Positions 1 through 8,150 of a stretch of 64,000 bases of DNA are shown here, piece by piece (position 1 is the first letter of the stretch; every line of letters starts with the position of its first letter). This DNA is from CAXXOK01 sp001604115 (GTDB lineage Bacteria > Bacillota > Clostridia > Christensenellales > Aristaeellaceae): positions 19,880-83,879 of the forward strand of contig JAYFOV010000004.1 of NCBI GenBank assembly GCA_034928535.1. Direction: 5' to 3'. Both the position numbers and the translations under genes were made by a program. Under the pieces are notes generated by a model. That model ran no database searches. It worked only from the letters and a program-made list of their open reading frames with translations, and was not told the origin of the DNA.

Positions 1-873
1 CACTATAACATGCCCCGCAGCTTGGAAAATTATTATCAGGAAGCAGGCCGCGCCGGGCGAGACGGCAGTCCTGCAGAGTGTGTGCTGCTGTACAGCGGGC
101 AGGATGTGATCACCGGCCGCTGGATGGTCGAGCACAGCGAGCCAAACCCAGAGCTTACCGCCGATGAACAGGCGGCTCTGTATCAGCGCGATATGGATCG
201 CCTCAAACAGATGACCTTCTACTGTGCCGGCAGGCGCTGCCTGCGGCAGTTTATCCTCAACTATTTTGGCGAGCGGGCGGGGGCGGATTGCGGCAATTGC
301 TCCGTTTGCCTGGGCGAGCCGTTGCATGCGGAAGAGCCGGAGCGCGCCCCGGCGCACCGTGGATCGCCTACCGTTAGCATTGGCCAGCCAAAGCCCAAGC
401 GCCTGAAGCCCGCCCCGGAGGAAGAATCCCCGCTGTACGCCTTACTCAAGCACCAGCGCGCCCAAATCGCCGCCGAGAAGCGCGTGCCTGCCTACGTTAT
501 TTTTACCGATGCCACCCTTCGGGACATGGCCGCCAAGAAACCCCATACCTGGGATGATCTGGCGCGCGTGACCGGCGTGGGCAGCAAGAAGCGGGATCTG
601 TACGGCGATGCCTTCCTGACGCTCATCTGCCGCCACGAAGGGGTCTTCTATGCCCCCCGCACCATCGAGGAGGATGATGGCTTTGACTCCGACGCTTTGC
701 CTGTGAGCGGGCGTGCGGGCGACAATACCGGCCGCCCCTGGAGCACGGGCGAAGATGATCGCCTGCGGGAGGAATTTGAGAGTGATGCTACCATCGCCGA
801 GATGTGCGAGGAGCACGAGCGCTCCCCCTTCGCCATCCGTGCCCGTTTGCGGCGACTGGGGCTGATGCTGTGA
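1..873 (+). CDS. recQ: ATP-dependent DNA helicase RecQ, C-terminal part (5' end outside window)
   Basis: The frame is open from base 1 and begins inside helicase motif VI (QEAGRAGRDG), so the ATPase lobes lie upstream of the window. The RecQ-C zinc site follows, with Cys at fragment residues 80, 97, 100 and 103 (pattern C...CGNC..C), and then an HRDC domain at about 144-213 containing the GVG turn. RecQ is a 3'-5' helicase used in recombination and fork repair. After HRDC comes an extra tail of about 45 residues beginning WSTGEDDRLREEF, which resembles a Myb/SANT-type helical module and is not part of the minimal E. coli RecQ. The identification is firm; the role of the tail is inference. Confidence 0.95.
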   Translation, partial: HYNMPRSLENYYQEAGRAGRDGSPAECVLLYSGQDVITGRWMVEHSEPNPELTADEQAALYQRDMDRLKQMTFYCAGRRCLRQFILNYFGERAGADCGNCSVCLGEPLHAEEPERAPAHRGSPTVSIGQPKPKRLKPAPEEESPLYALLKHQRAQIAAEKRVPAYVIFTDATLRDMAAKKPHTWDDLARVTGVGSKKRDLYGDAFLTLICRHEGVFYAPRTIEEDDGFDSDALPVSGRAGDNTGRPWSTGEDDRLREEFESDATIAEMCEEHERSPFAIRARLRRLGLML

Positions 874-879
874 CCATCA

Positions 880-936
880 CAGGCCGTCAAAATGGCAGGG
901 CAATGCGCCCTCCCGTCTTGACGGCCTGCCTGTTTA
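880..936 (+). terminator. probable terminator after recQ
   Basis: Arms CAGGCCGTCAA (880-890) and TTGACGGCCTG (918-928) pair perfectly around an inner GC-rich hairpin and are followed by CCTGTTTA. The U-run is short, so termination efficiency is uncertain. The remaining 240 bases to the end of birA hold nothing I can identify. Confidence 0.6.
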
Positions 937-1173
937 TCCTGTCCTTCGCGGTGTTGGGGATGGATCCTGTGCATAAGCCCTTTCAGGGCTTGGATTGTTA
1001 TCACATAAGCTTGAAAACGTGCCCCTAGTGCTTGAACAGCCGAATAACCCCTGCAGGGCTGGCGACCGCAGGATGCCCCCATGGTTGCTTGCTGCCAACT
1101 TTGCCGGATTGCCTTCTGAGCCTTAACAAAGCGGATGGCAGACCTTTGCCCTACAACAACGGCCGGGCAGCTG

Positions 1174-2127
1174 TTACGGCTGTGCCCCCAGCTTGCGCAC
1201 CTCGCCGCTGCGGATGGTATGCCGCAGCCCGGCTGCATCCCGCACGATCAATGCACCGTTGGTCGCAACATCTTCGGCAAGCCCTTGATGCTCGACGCCA
1301 TCCGCCTGCCAGGCCACCTGCTGTCCGAGGGTCATGCTGCGCGCGCGATAGGCGGCCAGATGATCCTGCATCCCCGGACGATAGGCCAGCAAGCGCTTTG
1401 CGATTTCGGCTGCCAACAGGTTTTTAACGGGGTGTGTACAGCGCAGATCCCCCACGATATTCCGCAGCGGCTCCGGCCACGGGGTCGGGCGCAGGTTCAG
1501 GCCAATGCCGATCAGCAGGGATTCCACGGTGCCTGTTTCAAAATCCGTCGTCGCCTCCGTCAGGATGCCGCATACCTTCTTTTCTTCCCAAAACAGATCG
1601 TTGACCCATTTGATGCGCAAAGTTCGGCTGCAAATGTGCTGTACCGCTTCTGCCACCGCTACGGCGGCATAGGCAGTCACGCCCAGCGCATCCTCCGCCG
1701 CTTGCCCCGCGCCAATGGCCAGCGTCAGGTACAGGCCGCCTGCCGGGGAGTAAAATGCCCGCCCCAGTCGGCCGCGCCCAGCGGTTTGTTCCTCCGCCAC
1801 CAGCAAAAACGGCGCCTTCTCGCCGCCCATGAGCAGTCGCCTGGCTTGGTTGTTGGTGGAATCGACTTTGTCAAGGCAGTGGATGCCCAGCGCGTCATCC
1901 GCAAGCAGCCGCCGCAACACACCCTCGCTGGCGCGGTCATACTCCGGCGCCAATCGATACCCCCGGTTGGGCGCCGACTCAATGGCAACGCCCTCCTCCT
2001 TGAGGGCTTGGATCGCCTTCCAAATGGCGTTGCGGGATACGTGAAAACGATCCGCCAATGCCTGCCCGGATAGCGCCGCCTCTCGGCTTTGCTCCAGCGC
2101 CTGCATCAGGTTTTCTTTCAGCGACAT
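1174..2127 (-). CDS. birA: bifunctional biotin-protein ligase / biotin repressor BirA
   Basis: This 317-aa protein attaches biotin to acetyl-CoA carboxylase and related carboxylases through biotinyl-5'-AMP, and can repress biotin genes. An N-terminal winged helix-turn-helix (about 5-60, LADRFHVSRNAIWKAIQAL) precedes the ligase domain, which carries the biotinyl-AMP loop GRGRLGR (about 117-123) and the KWVND segment (about 173). The ATG at 2127 was chosen because the frame further upstream has no family-like sequence and a GGAG lies just before this ATG. A class II (regulatory) BirA is therefore likely. No biotin operon is visible in the window. A good promoter lies at 2199-2227. Confidence 0.95.
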   Translation of the reverse strand: MSLKENLMQALEQSREAALSGQALADRFHVSRNAIWKAIQALKEEGVAIESAPNRGYRLAPEYDRASEGVLRRLLADDALGIHCLDKVDSTNNQARRLLMGGEKAPFLLVAEEQTAGRGRLGRAFYSPAGGLYLTLAIGAGQAAEDALGVTAYAAVAVAEAVQHICSRTLRIKWVNDLFWEEKKVCGILTEATTDFETGTVESLLIGIGLNLRPTPWPEPLRNIVGDLRCTHPVKNLLAAEIAKRLLAYRPGMQDHLAAYRARSMTLGQQVAWQADGVEHQGLAEDVATNGALIVRDAAGLRHTIRSGEVRKLGAQP

Positions 2128-2198
2128 AAGGCTCTCCGTTCCTCCGATGGCCGGCATCGGCTCTGGTTTCCCCCGCAGGGACACGGCTATCTGTTTCC

Positions 2199-2227
2199 AT
2201 TATAGCAAGCGGCGCGTATGGTTACAA
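2199..2227 (-). promoter_or_regulatory. promoter of birA
   Basis: On the minus strand TTGTAA (2227-2222) and TATAAT (2204-2199) are separated by 17 bases. The start of transcription would leave a leader of about 65 nt before the birA ATG. Confidence 0.75.
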
Positions 2228-2304
2228 GCCGTTCTCGCATGCGGGGTTGCGCATCTGCTGTGTGAGGGGTTTGCCTGCTCCGGCGAAAAAAGCCTCCCCA
2301 TGGA

Positions 2305-2334
2305 TTGACACCCACCCGCGCCGGTTGTTATGAT
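2305..2334 (+). promoter_or_regulatory. upstream promoter (P1) of the NadR-type gene
   Basis: TTGACA (2305-2310) and TATGAT (2329-2334) with an 18-base spacer. The start would lie about 110 bases before the ATG at 2452. Confidence 0.6.
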
Positions 2335-2388
2335 GGGGTGGCAAAGCGCCGTAGTGTGCCGCCTTGCTCGTCAAAAAGCAGACAATGC

Positions 2389-2417
2389 TTGTTCCCTTGC
2401 GGAAAAGCCGCTATACT
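2389..2417 (+). promoter_or_regulatory. proximal promoter (P2) of the NadR-type gene
   Basis: TTGTTC (2389-2394) and TATACT (2412-2417) with a 17-base spacer, giving a leader of about 28 nt that carries the AAGGAGGG ribosome binding site at 2439-2446. Confidence 0.6.
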
Positions 2418-2451
2418 ATCCCACAGTGCAACCAAGCCAAGGAGGGTACGT

Positions 2452-3495
2452 ATGTACAAGACCGGCGTATATTTTGGCCGTTTCTGCCCGCCGCACAGAG
2501 GCCATCTGTATCAGATCATCGAGGCTTCCACCCAGTGTGAAAAGCTGGTGGTGGTCATCTCCGACAATGCGGAGCAAACGCGCGAGATTTGCCAGGCGGC
2601 TGGGCTGCCCACCATCACCTACCAACTGCGCAAGCAGTGGATATCCCAGCAGGTGCAGGATATGGAACACATTGAGGTGCGCGTGCTGGACGAAACCGAC
2701 ATCCCCGCCGCGCCGGACGGCTGGCCAGCCTGGAGCCAGCGCATGAAGGCCGTGGTACCGGAGGGTATCGATGCATTTTTCATGGGGGATTTTGAAGATC
2801 AGTCCATGTTTGCGGAGTTTTTCCCCAACAGCACGGTAGCGCTGTTTGACCCCGCCCGCACGCGCTACCCTATATCCGCCACGGACATCCGCAAGAACAT
2901 CCTGGGCAACTGGCATTACATCCTTGGCTCGGCGCGTCCTTTCTTCGCCAAAAAAGTGCTCATTGCCGGCACGGAAAGCTGCGGCAAAACAACGCTGACC
3001 AAGTGCCTGGCCAAGCTGTACAATACCTCCTGGTCGGAGGAGGTAGGCCGTTATTATGCCAGGGACTATCTGGGCAATGATGAAACCATTTTTACGGATA
3101 CCGATTTCATGCGCATCGCCCATTTGCAATACGAGCAGGATTATCAGGCGCTGCGCAGTGCAAACCGTGTTTGCTTTTTTGATACGGACGCTACCTATAC
3201 CGACTATTTCAGCGAGATTTACCTGGGACGCCGCAACCCGGTGGTGGAGGCTTACATTGATGCAGGCAAGTATGACTTGATGCTTTACCTGCTGCCGGAT
3301 GTCAAATGGGTGTCGGACGGCCAGCGCCTGAACGGTGAGCAGGAGCGCCGTATGGCGCTGAGCGACCGGCTTTTGAACATGTACCACTACCACGGGTTTG
3401 GCAGCAAGCTGGTGGTGGTGGGCGGGGATTATACCCAGCGCCTGAGCCGTGCCATCGAGCTGGTGGATGGCCTGATGGGCGATGTGGCTCACTAA
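2452..3495 (+). CDS. nadR: NadR-type nicotinamide-nucleotide adenylyltransferase / ribosylnicotinamide kinase
   Basis: A 347-aa fusion for NAD salvage: the C-terminal kinase would phosphorylate nicotinamide riboside and the N-terminal domain would adenylylate NMN to NAD. The N-terminus GVYFGRFCPPHRGH contains the nucleotidyltransferase HxGH motif at 15-18, with the second signature ISATDIR further on. The kinase P-loop GTESCGKTT lies near 173-181. There is no N-terminal helix-turn-helix, unlike E. coli NadR, so this protein is enzymatic only. The start is fixed by AAGGAGGG six bases upstream of ATG 2452; an open frame extends further 5' but looks non-coding. Two promoters precede the gene. 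Confidence 0.93.
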   Translation: MYKTGVYFGRFCPPHRGHLYQIIEASTQCEKLVVVISDNAEQTREICQAAGLPTITYQLRKQWISQQVQDMEHIEVRVLDETDIPAAPDGWPAWSQRMKAVVPEGIDAFFMGDFEDQSMFAEFFPNSTVALFDPARTRYPISATDIRKNILGNWHYILGSARPFFAKKVLIAGTESCGKTTLTKCLAKLYNTSWSEEVGRYYARDYLGNDETIFTDTDFMRIAHLQYEQDYQALRSANRVCFFDTDATYTDYFSEIYLGRRNPVVEAYIDAGKYDLMLYLLPDVKWVSDGQRLNGEQERRMALSDRLLNMYHYHGFGSKLVVVGGDYTQRLSRAIELVDGLMGDVAH

Positions 3496-3563
3496 GCCTT
3501 GCTTTGGGGACTGATTGCTGCGCCCGGGATTTGTGAACACACCGTGAACATTCAATCTTCTGG

Positions 3564-3592
3564 TTGACAATCCAACCATCGCCTCCTATAAT
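3564..3592 (+). promoter_or_regulatory. consensus promoter of the marR-ABC exporter operon
   Basis: A perfect TTGACA (3564-3569) and perfect TATAAT (3587-3592) with the optimal 17-base spacer. The -10 box lies inside the left arm of the palindrome at 3579-3620, so a bound repressor would exclude RNA polymerase. Confidence 0.9.
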
Positions 3593-3620
3593 GTTAGCAT
3601 CCTAACATTATAGGAGGCGA
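3579..3620. promoter_or_regulatory. 19-bp perfect palindrome, probable MarR operator
   Basis: The left arm TCGCCTCCTATAATGTTAG (3579-3597) is the exact reverse complement of 3602-3620, around a 4-base centre CATC. The left arm holds the -10 hexamer, the expected transcription start falls at the centre, and the right arm holds the AGGAGG ribosome binding site. MarR-family dimers bind inverted repeats of this kind and often repress their own operons. That this MarR binds here is inference from position and symmetry. Confidence 0.85.
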
Positions 3621-3621
3621 C

Positions 3622-3654
3622 ATGCAATCCAAGCGTATTCAAAACAGGACGTAA
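3622..3654 (+). other. 10-codon frame carrying the displaced N-terminus of MarR
   Basis: ATG 3622 lies five bases after the strong AGGAGG (3612-3617) and opens a 10-codon frame ending at TAA 3652-3654. Its first eight residues, MQSKRIQN, join smoothly to QDVTFAMRRLFN in the marR frame if one base is restored near 3645. This suggests that the original marR start was 3622 and that a single-base deletion (or a sequence error) moved it out of frame. The alternative is a short leader peptide with reinitiation at 3663. Confidence 0.6.
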
Positions 3655-3662
3655 CCTTTGCC

Positions 3663-4121
3663 ATGCGGCGGCTGTTCAATCTGATCCGTCGCCTGGCGGA
3701 AACAAAAACCGCGCCTCACGAGCAGCTCACCCCCATGCAAGGGCGCATGATTGGTTTCATCCAGCACCATGACGCAGGGGAAGTGTACCAGCGCGATTTG
3801 GAGCGTGCGTTTGAAATACGGCGTTCCACCGCCAGCACGATCCTGCAGACCATGGAAAAAAACGGACTGATCCGCCGGGAATCCGTGCCCCATGACGCGC
3901 GCCTGAAACGCGTTGTGCTCACCCCGGAAGCCATCTCCTACAGCAAGCGTTTTCATCAGGATATGGCCAAAGTGGAAGCCTATATCAAACGAGGTGTGAC
4001 CCAGGAGGAACTGGCATCTTTTTTTACCATCATGGCCAAATTCGAGCACAATCTCAATGAATATCTCGCCCGCTCGGGCGAACAACCGCAGCCGCCGTGC
4101 TGCGGGGAGGGAGAACAATGA
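3663..4121 (+). CDS. MarR-family transcriptional regulator (N-terminus possibly frameshifted)
   Basis: 152 aa from ATG 3663. The winged-helix core is clear: a QRDLERAFEIRRSTASTILQTMEKNGLIRR recognition region near 40-70 followed by the wing ESVPHDARLKRVVLT. MarR dimers typically repress drug-efflux genes and release DNA on binding a ligand. ATG 3663 has no good ribosome binding site; the strong one serves ATG 3622 in another frame. Residues encoded just upstream in this frame (QDVTFA) look native, which supports a lost base. The stop overlaps the next start as ATGA (4118-4121), so the gene is translationally coupled to the exporter it probably controls. Confidence 0.9.
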   Translation: MRRLFNLIRRLAETKTAPHEQLTPMQGRMIGFIQHHDAGEVYQRDLERAFEIRRSTASTILQTMEKNGLIRRESVPHDARLKRVVLTPEAISYSKRFHQDMAKVEAYIKRGVTQEELASFFTIMAKFEHNLNEYLARSGEQPQPPCCGEGEQ

Positions 4122-5848
4122 TCAAACGACTTGCCCAAAGTTTGCGTGAATACCGCAAACAAACCATTCTTACCCCCTTTTATGTGAGCCTGGAGGTGAT
4201 CATCGATGTGGTGATCCCCCTGCTGATGGCCAGCTTGATTGACGAAGGCATCGGCAAAGGCAACATGGCCGCCATCTGGCAGTACGGCGCCTGGTTGGTG
4301 CTCTGCTGCTTGCTCTCACTTTTATTTGGTGCCCTGGCCGGTCGTACGGCAGCCGTCGCGTCCGCCGGGTATGCCCACAATCTGCGACAGGATCTCTATC
4401 ACAATGTGCAATCCTTCTCGTTTCTCAACATTGATCGCTTTTCTACCGCCAGCCTGGTCACACGGCTGACCACGGATGTGACCAACGTGCAAAACGCATT
4501 CCAGATCATGGTGCGCATTGCGGTTCGCTCCCCCATGATGCTGGTATTCGCGCTGGTGATGGCCTTCCGCGTGAATGCGCAAATGGCGCTCATTTTTCTG
4601 GGCACCATCCCGGTGCTGGGCATCGGCATGTTCATCATCATCCGCAAAGCGCATCCTGTGTTTGAGCGCGTGTTCAAAACCTATGATCGCCTCAATAAAG
4701 TGGTGCAGGAAAACGTGCGCGGCATCCGGGTGGTCAAAAGCTTTGTGCGGGAAGATCACGAAACCGGGAAGTTCAAGGAAGTGTCCCAGAGCATCTTCAA
4801 GGATTTCAGCCTTGCAGAGCGCATCCTGGCCTTTGCCATGCCGCTGATGCAGTTCACGATGTATGTGATCATCCTGCTGCTCAGCTGGTTTGGCGCAAAG
4901 ATGATCGTCGGCAGCGCGCTGACCACCGGGCAGTTGATGAGCCTGCTCACCTATGCATTTCAGATGCTCATGAGCCTGATGATGCTGTCCATGGTTTTTG
5001 TGATGATGACCATTTCCCGCGCCAGCGCGGAGCGCATCACGGAAGTGCTGGCGGAGCAGACGGATATTACCAGCGTCCCCGGTGGCGTAGCCGGCGTTGA
5101 GGATGGCTCCCTGCGCTTTGAGCATGTGGATTTCCGCTACAGCAAGGATGCCGAGCAGTTGTGCCTGAAAGATATCGATCTGACCATCCCCTCCGGGGCG
5201 GTGGTAGGCATCCTGGGTGAGACCGGCAGCGGCAAATCCACCCTGATGCAGCTGATTCCCCGCCTGTATGACGCGACGCAGGGCACCGTCTATGTGGGCG
5301 GCGTAAACGTCAAGGACTATGATCTGACTGCCTTGCGCGATGCCGTGTCCATGGTGCTGCAAAAAAACGAACTTTTCAGCGGCACCATCAAGGACAACCT
5401 GCGTTGGGGCAATGAAAACGCGACGGACGAGCAGTTGATCCACGCCTGCGAGCTTGCGCAGGCAGATGGCTTCATCCGCCAGTTCCCCGATGGGTATGAT
5501 ACGGTGATCGAGCAAGGCGGTGCAAACGTATCCGGCGGGCAAAAGCAACGCCTGTGCATCGCGCGCGCGCTGCTCAAAAACCCCAAAATCCTGATCCTGG
5601 ATGATTCCACCAGCGCAGTGGATACCGCGACCGATTCGCTCATCCGCAAAGCATTCCGGGAGGAAATCCCCCATACCACCAAGCTGATCGTGGCGCAACG
5701 CGTTGCTTCGGTGCAGGATGCGGATATGATCGTCGTGATGGAAGGCGGGCGCATTGCCGCCGTCGGCACACATGCCAGCCTGCTGCAGTCCAGCGCCATC
5801 TATCAAGAAGTGTATGAATCCCAAACGAAAGGGGGCGAGCATCCATGA
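4118..5848 (+). CDS. heterodimeric ABC exporter, subunit with degenerate catalytic site
   Basis: A 576-aa half-transporter with an N-terminal six-helix exporter domain (about 15-310) and a C-terminal ATPase. Walker A is GETGSGKST (about 366-374), the signature VSGGQ is canonical (near 470), and Walker B reads ILILDDSTSAVD, with Asp where the catalytic Glu normally stands. That pattern marks the degenerate-site subunit of BmrC/BmrD and TM287/288 type heterodimers. Its canonical signature would complete the active site of the partner. The gene overlaps marR and the next gene by 4 bases each. Multidrug or peptide export is likely; the substrate is unknown. Confidence 0.93.
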   Translation: MIKRLAQSLREYRKQTILTPFYVSLEVIIDVVIPLLMASLIDEGIGKGNMAAIWQYGAWLVLCCLLSLLFGALAGRTAAVASAGYAHNLRQDLYHNVQSFSFLNIDRFSTASLVTRLTTDVTNVQNAFQIMVRIAVRSPMMLVFALVMAFRVNAQMALIFLGTIPVLGIGMFIIIRKAHPVFERVFKTYDRLNKVVQENVRGIRVVKSFVREDHETGKFKEVSQSIFKDFSLAERILAFAMPLMQFTMYVIILLLSWFGAKMIVGSALTTGQLMSLLTYAFQMLMSLMMLSMVFVMMTISRASAERITEVLAEQTDITSVPGGVAGVEDGSLRFEHVDFRYSKDAEQLCLKDIDLTIPSGAVVGILGETGSGKSTLMQLIPRLYDATQGTVYVGGVNVKDYDLTALRDAVSMVLQKNELFSGTIKDNLRWGNENATDEQLIHACELAQADGFIRQFPDGYDTVIEQGGANVSGGQKQRLCIARALLKNPKILILDDSTSAVDTATDSLIRKAFREEIPHTTKLIVAQRVASVQDADMIVVMEGGRIAAVGTHASLLQSSAIYQEVYESQTKGGEHP

Positions 5849-7752
5849 TGCGAGGCCCAATGCGCGGCGGCCATGGCGGCCCTATGGGGCAGCGGCCAAA
5901 GCTGAACAAAGGCGTGATCAAACGCCTGCTTTCCTACCTTTCTCCCTTCAAGTGGCGGCTGGCGCTGGTGTTTGTGTGCATCCTCATCAGCGCGGTAACA
6001 GGCGCTGTGGGCGCCATGTTTTTACAGCGCCTGATCGATGATTACATCACACCCATGCTCCTGATTCCCAACCCGGTGTTTGACGGCTTGCTGCGCGCCA
6101 TTTTCATGATGGCAGTCGTATATGTAGCCGGCGCCGTGGCCGGGTTCCTGAGCAACTACCTGATGGTGGCCGTGGGGCAAAACACCCTCAAGAATATCCG
6201 CGACGAGCTGTTTGCCCACATGCAGCACCTGCCGGTCAAGTATTTTGATACCCACCCCTTTGGCGATGTGATGAGCCACTTTACCAACGATACCGATACG
6301 CTGCGTCAAATGATCAGCCAGAGCTTGCCGCAAACCGTATCCGCGCTGATTTCTGTTTCCACCGTCTTTGTGGCCATGTGCATGACCAACCTGATCCTGA
6401 CCGCGTTTGTGGTGCTGACAGTGTTGCTGATGATGCTGCTGGCTGCCAAGATCGGCGGCAAAAGCGGCAAGTATTTTGTGCAGCAACAAAAAACCATTGG
6501 CAACCTGAACGGCTACATTGAGGAGATGATCAACGGCCAAAAGGTAGTCAAGGTTTTCAATCACGAGGAAAAGGCCATCGAAGGCTTTGAAACCCGCAAT
6601 GCCGAGCTGCTGGACAGCGCAACCAAGGCCAATACCTTTGCCAACATTCTTATGCCCATCATGGGCAACCTTGGCAATCTGCAGTACGCGCTGATGGCCG
6701 TGCTGGGCGGCGTGCTGGCCATCGGCGGTGTGGGCGGGCTCACGTTGGGCGGCATTGCGGCCTTCCTGCAGCTGAGCCGCAGCTTTACCATGCCCCTCAC
6801 GCAAATCAGCCAGCAGCTGAACGCCGTGATCATGGCGCTGGCGGGCGCTGGGCGTATTTTTGCCCTGATGGACGAGCCCGCCGAGGTGGATGATGGTTAT
6901 GTGACGCTGGTCAATGCCAAGCTGGATAGCCGCGGCGCGCTGGTCGAAACCGGCGAGCACACCGGCATCTGGGCATGGAAGCACCCCCATAGCGACGGAA
7001 CCACCACCTACGAGCGCCTGATGGGCGATGTCGTCCTGCAGGATGTGGATTTTGGCTACGAGGAAGGCAAGCTGGTGCTCAACGACATCAGCATCTACGC
7101 CAAGCCCGGTCAGAAGGTCGCCTTTGTCGGCTCCACCGGCGCAGGCAAAACCACCATCACCAACCTCATCAACCGCTTCTACAGCATTGCGGATGGCAAG
7201 ATCCGTTATGACGGCATCAACATCAACAAAATCAAGAAAGACGATTTGCGCCATAGCCTTGGTGTGGTGCTGCAAGATGTGAACCTGTTCACCGGCACCG
7301 TGATGGAAAACATCCGCTATGGCAAGCTGACCGCTACAGACGCGGAGTGCATCGCCGCCGCCAAGCGCGCCAATGCAGACACCTTTATCCGCATGTTGCC
7401 CAACGGCTACGAAACCGTGCTCACAGGGGATGGCAGCGGCCTGAGTCAAGGCCAGCGGCAGCTGATCAGCATCGCGCGCGCCGCCGTGGCAGACCCGCCT
7501 GTGATGATCCTGGACGAGGCCACAAGCTCCATCGACACCCGTACCGAAGCCATCGTGCAAAAAGGCATGGATGCCCTGATGCAAGGACGCACCGTGTTTG
7601 TGATCGCGCACCGGCTTTCCACCGTGCGCAATGCGGATGTGATCATGGTGTTGGAGCAGGGACGCATCATCGAGCGCGGCACGCATGACGAGCTGCTCGC
7701 GCAAAAGGGCAAGTATTACCAGCTGTATACCGGTGCTTTTGAACTGGAGTAA
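5845..7752 (+). CDS. heterodimeric ABC exporter, catalytically competent subunit
   Basis: 635 aa with an N-terminal Gly/Arg/Met-rich stretch, an exporter membrane domain (about 25-335), then a 50-residue insertion (about 350-400, including HTGIWAWKHPHSDGTT) before the ATPase. Walker A is GSTGAGKTT (about 429-437) and Walker B is VMILDEATSSID with the catalytic Glu, but the signature is LSQGQ rather than LSGGQ. The defects are complementary to those of the preceding subunit, so the pair should have one consensus and one degenerate ATP site. ATG 5845 overlaps the previous stop as ATGA. A strong terminator follows. Confidence 0.93.
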   Translation: MMRGPMRGGHGGPMGQRPKLNKGVIKRLLSYLSPFKWRLALVFVCILISAVTGAVGAMFLQRLIDDYITPMLLIPNPVFDGLLRAIFMMAVVYVAGAVAGFLSNYLMVAVGQNTLKNIRDELFAHMQHLPVKYFDTHPFGDVMSHFTNDTDTLRQMISQSLPQTVSALISVSTVFVAMCMTNLILTAFVVLTVLLMMLLAAKIGGKSGKYFVQQQKTIGNLNGYIEEMINGQKVVKVFNHEEKAIEGFETRNAELLDSATKANTFANILMPIMGNLGNLQYALMAVLGGVLAIGGVGGLTLGGIAAFLQLSRSFTMPLTQISQQLNAVIMALAGAGRIFALMDEPAEVDDGYVTLVNAKLDSRGALVETGEHTGIWAWKHPHSDGTTTYERLMGDVVLQDVDFGYEEGKLVLNDISIYAKPGQKVAFVGSTGAGKTTITNLINRFYSIADGKIRYDGININKIKKDDLRHSLGVVLQDVNLFTGTVMENIRYGKLTATDAECIAAAKRANADTFIRMLPNGYETVLTGDGSGLSQGQRQLISIARAAVADPPVMILDEATSSIDTRTEAIVQKGMDALMQGRTVFVIAHRLSTVRNADVIMVLEQGRIIERGTHDELLAQKGKYYQLYTGAFELE

Positions 7753-7764
7753 AGCCCGGCTGCT

Positions 7765-7803
7765 ACCCAGGCGAACCGCGCCATGCGGATCGCCTGGGTT
7801 TTT
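7765..7803 (+). terminator. intrinsic terminator of the marR-ABC operon
   Basis: Arms ACCCAGGCGA (7765-7774) and TCGCCTGGGT (7790-7799) pair perfectly and run into TTTTT (7799-7803). Confidence 0.9.
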
Positions 7804-8115
7804 CGTACACCGCCGCAGCGAAACATCATCCGGGGCAAAACCTCTAGGTGGGCATGGGGCGTCAAAACCTTGCGCAGCAGCCCCGGGTATAAGCGCGGAC
7901 AGCAAACGTTCAGGCCATGGTTAAAAAGCAGCCTGCGGCCATTGGGTTTGGGCTGCCTGCCGTGAATTGCATGCGCTGGCCGCCTCACGGAGGCAAGGCA
8001 TTGTGCGCCGGCATTCCCGGCGCTGCGGCGCGGCTGCCCGTCCCAAGAGGAGCTCCTACGGCCTATGGTGCCGCAGCGTGATGAGGTGAAAGTTTCCAAG
8101 GAGCCGTTTCAAGTT
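7804..8115. other. intergenic stretch without recognisable content
   Basis: About 310 bases between the exporter terminator and the helicase promoter. I see no gene, RNA gene or repeat that I can support on either strand. Confidence 0.6.
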
Positions 8116-8144
8116 TTGCTTTTTTGTGCAAACTATGGTATACT
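8116..8144 (+). promoter_or_regulatory. promoter of the DEAD-box helicase gene
   Basis: TTGCTT (8116-8121) and TATACT (8139-8144) with a 17-base spacer and an extended -10 TG at 8136-8137. Transcription would start near 8151, 200 bases before the ATG. Confidence 0.75.
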
Positions 8145-8150
8145 GGGATT

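Noticed and set aside
3637..3654. Programmed -1 frameshift in marR
   Set aside because: No X-XXY-YYZ slippery heptamer and no following pseudoknot-like structure is visible, so deletion, error or reinitiation is more likely.
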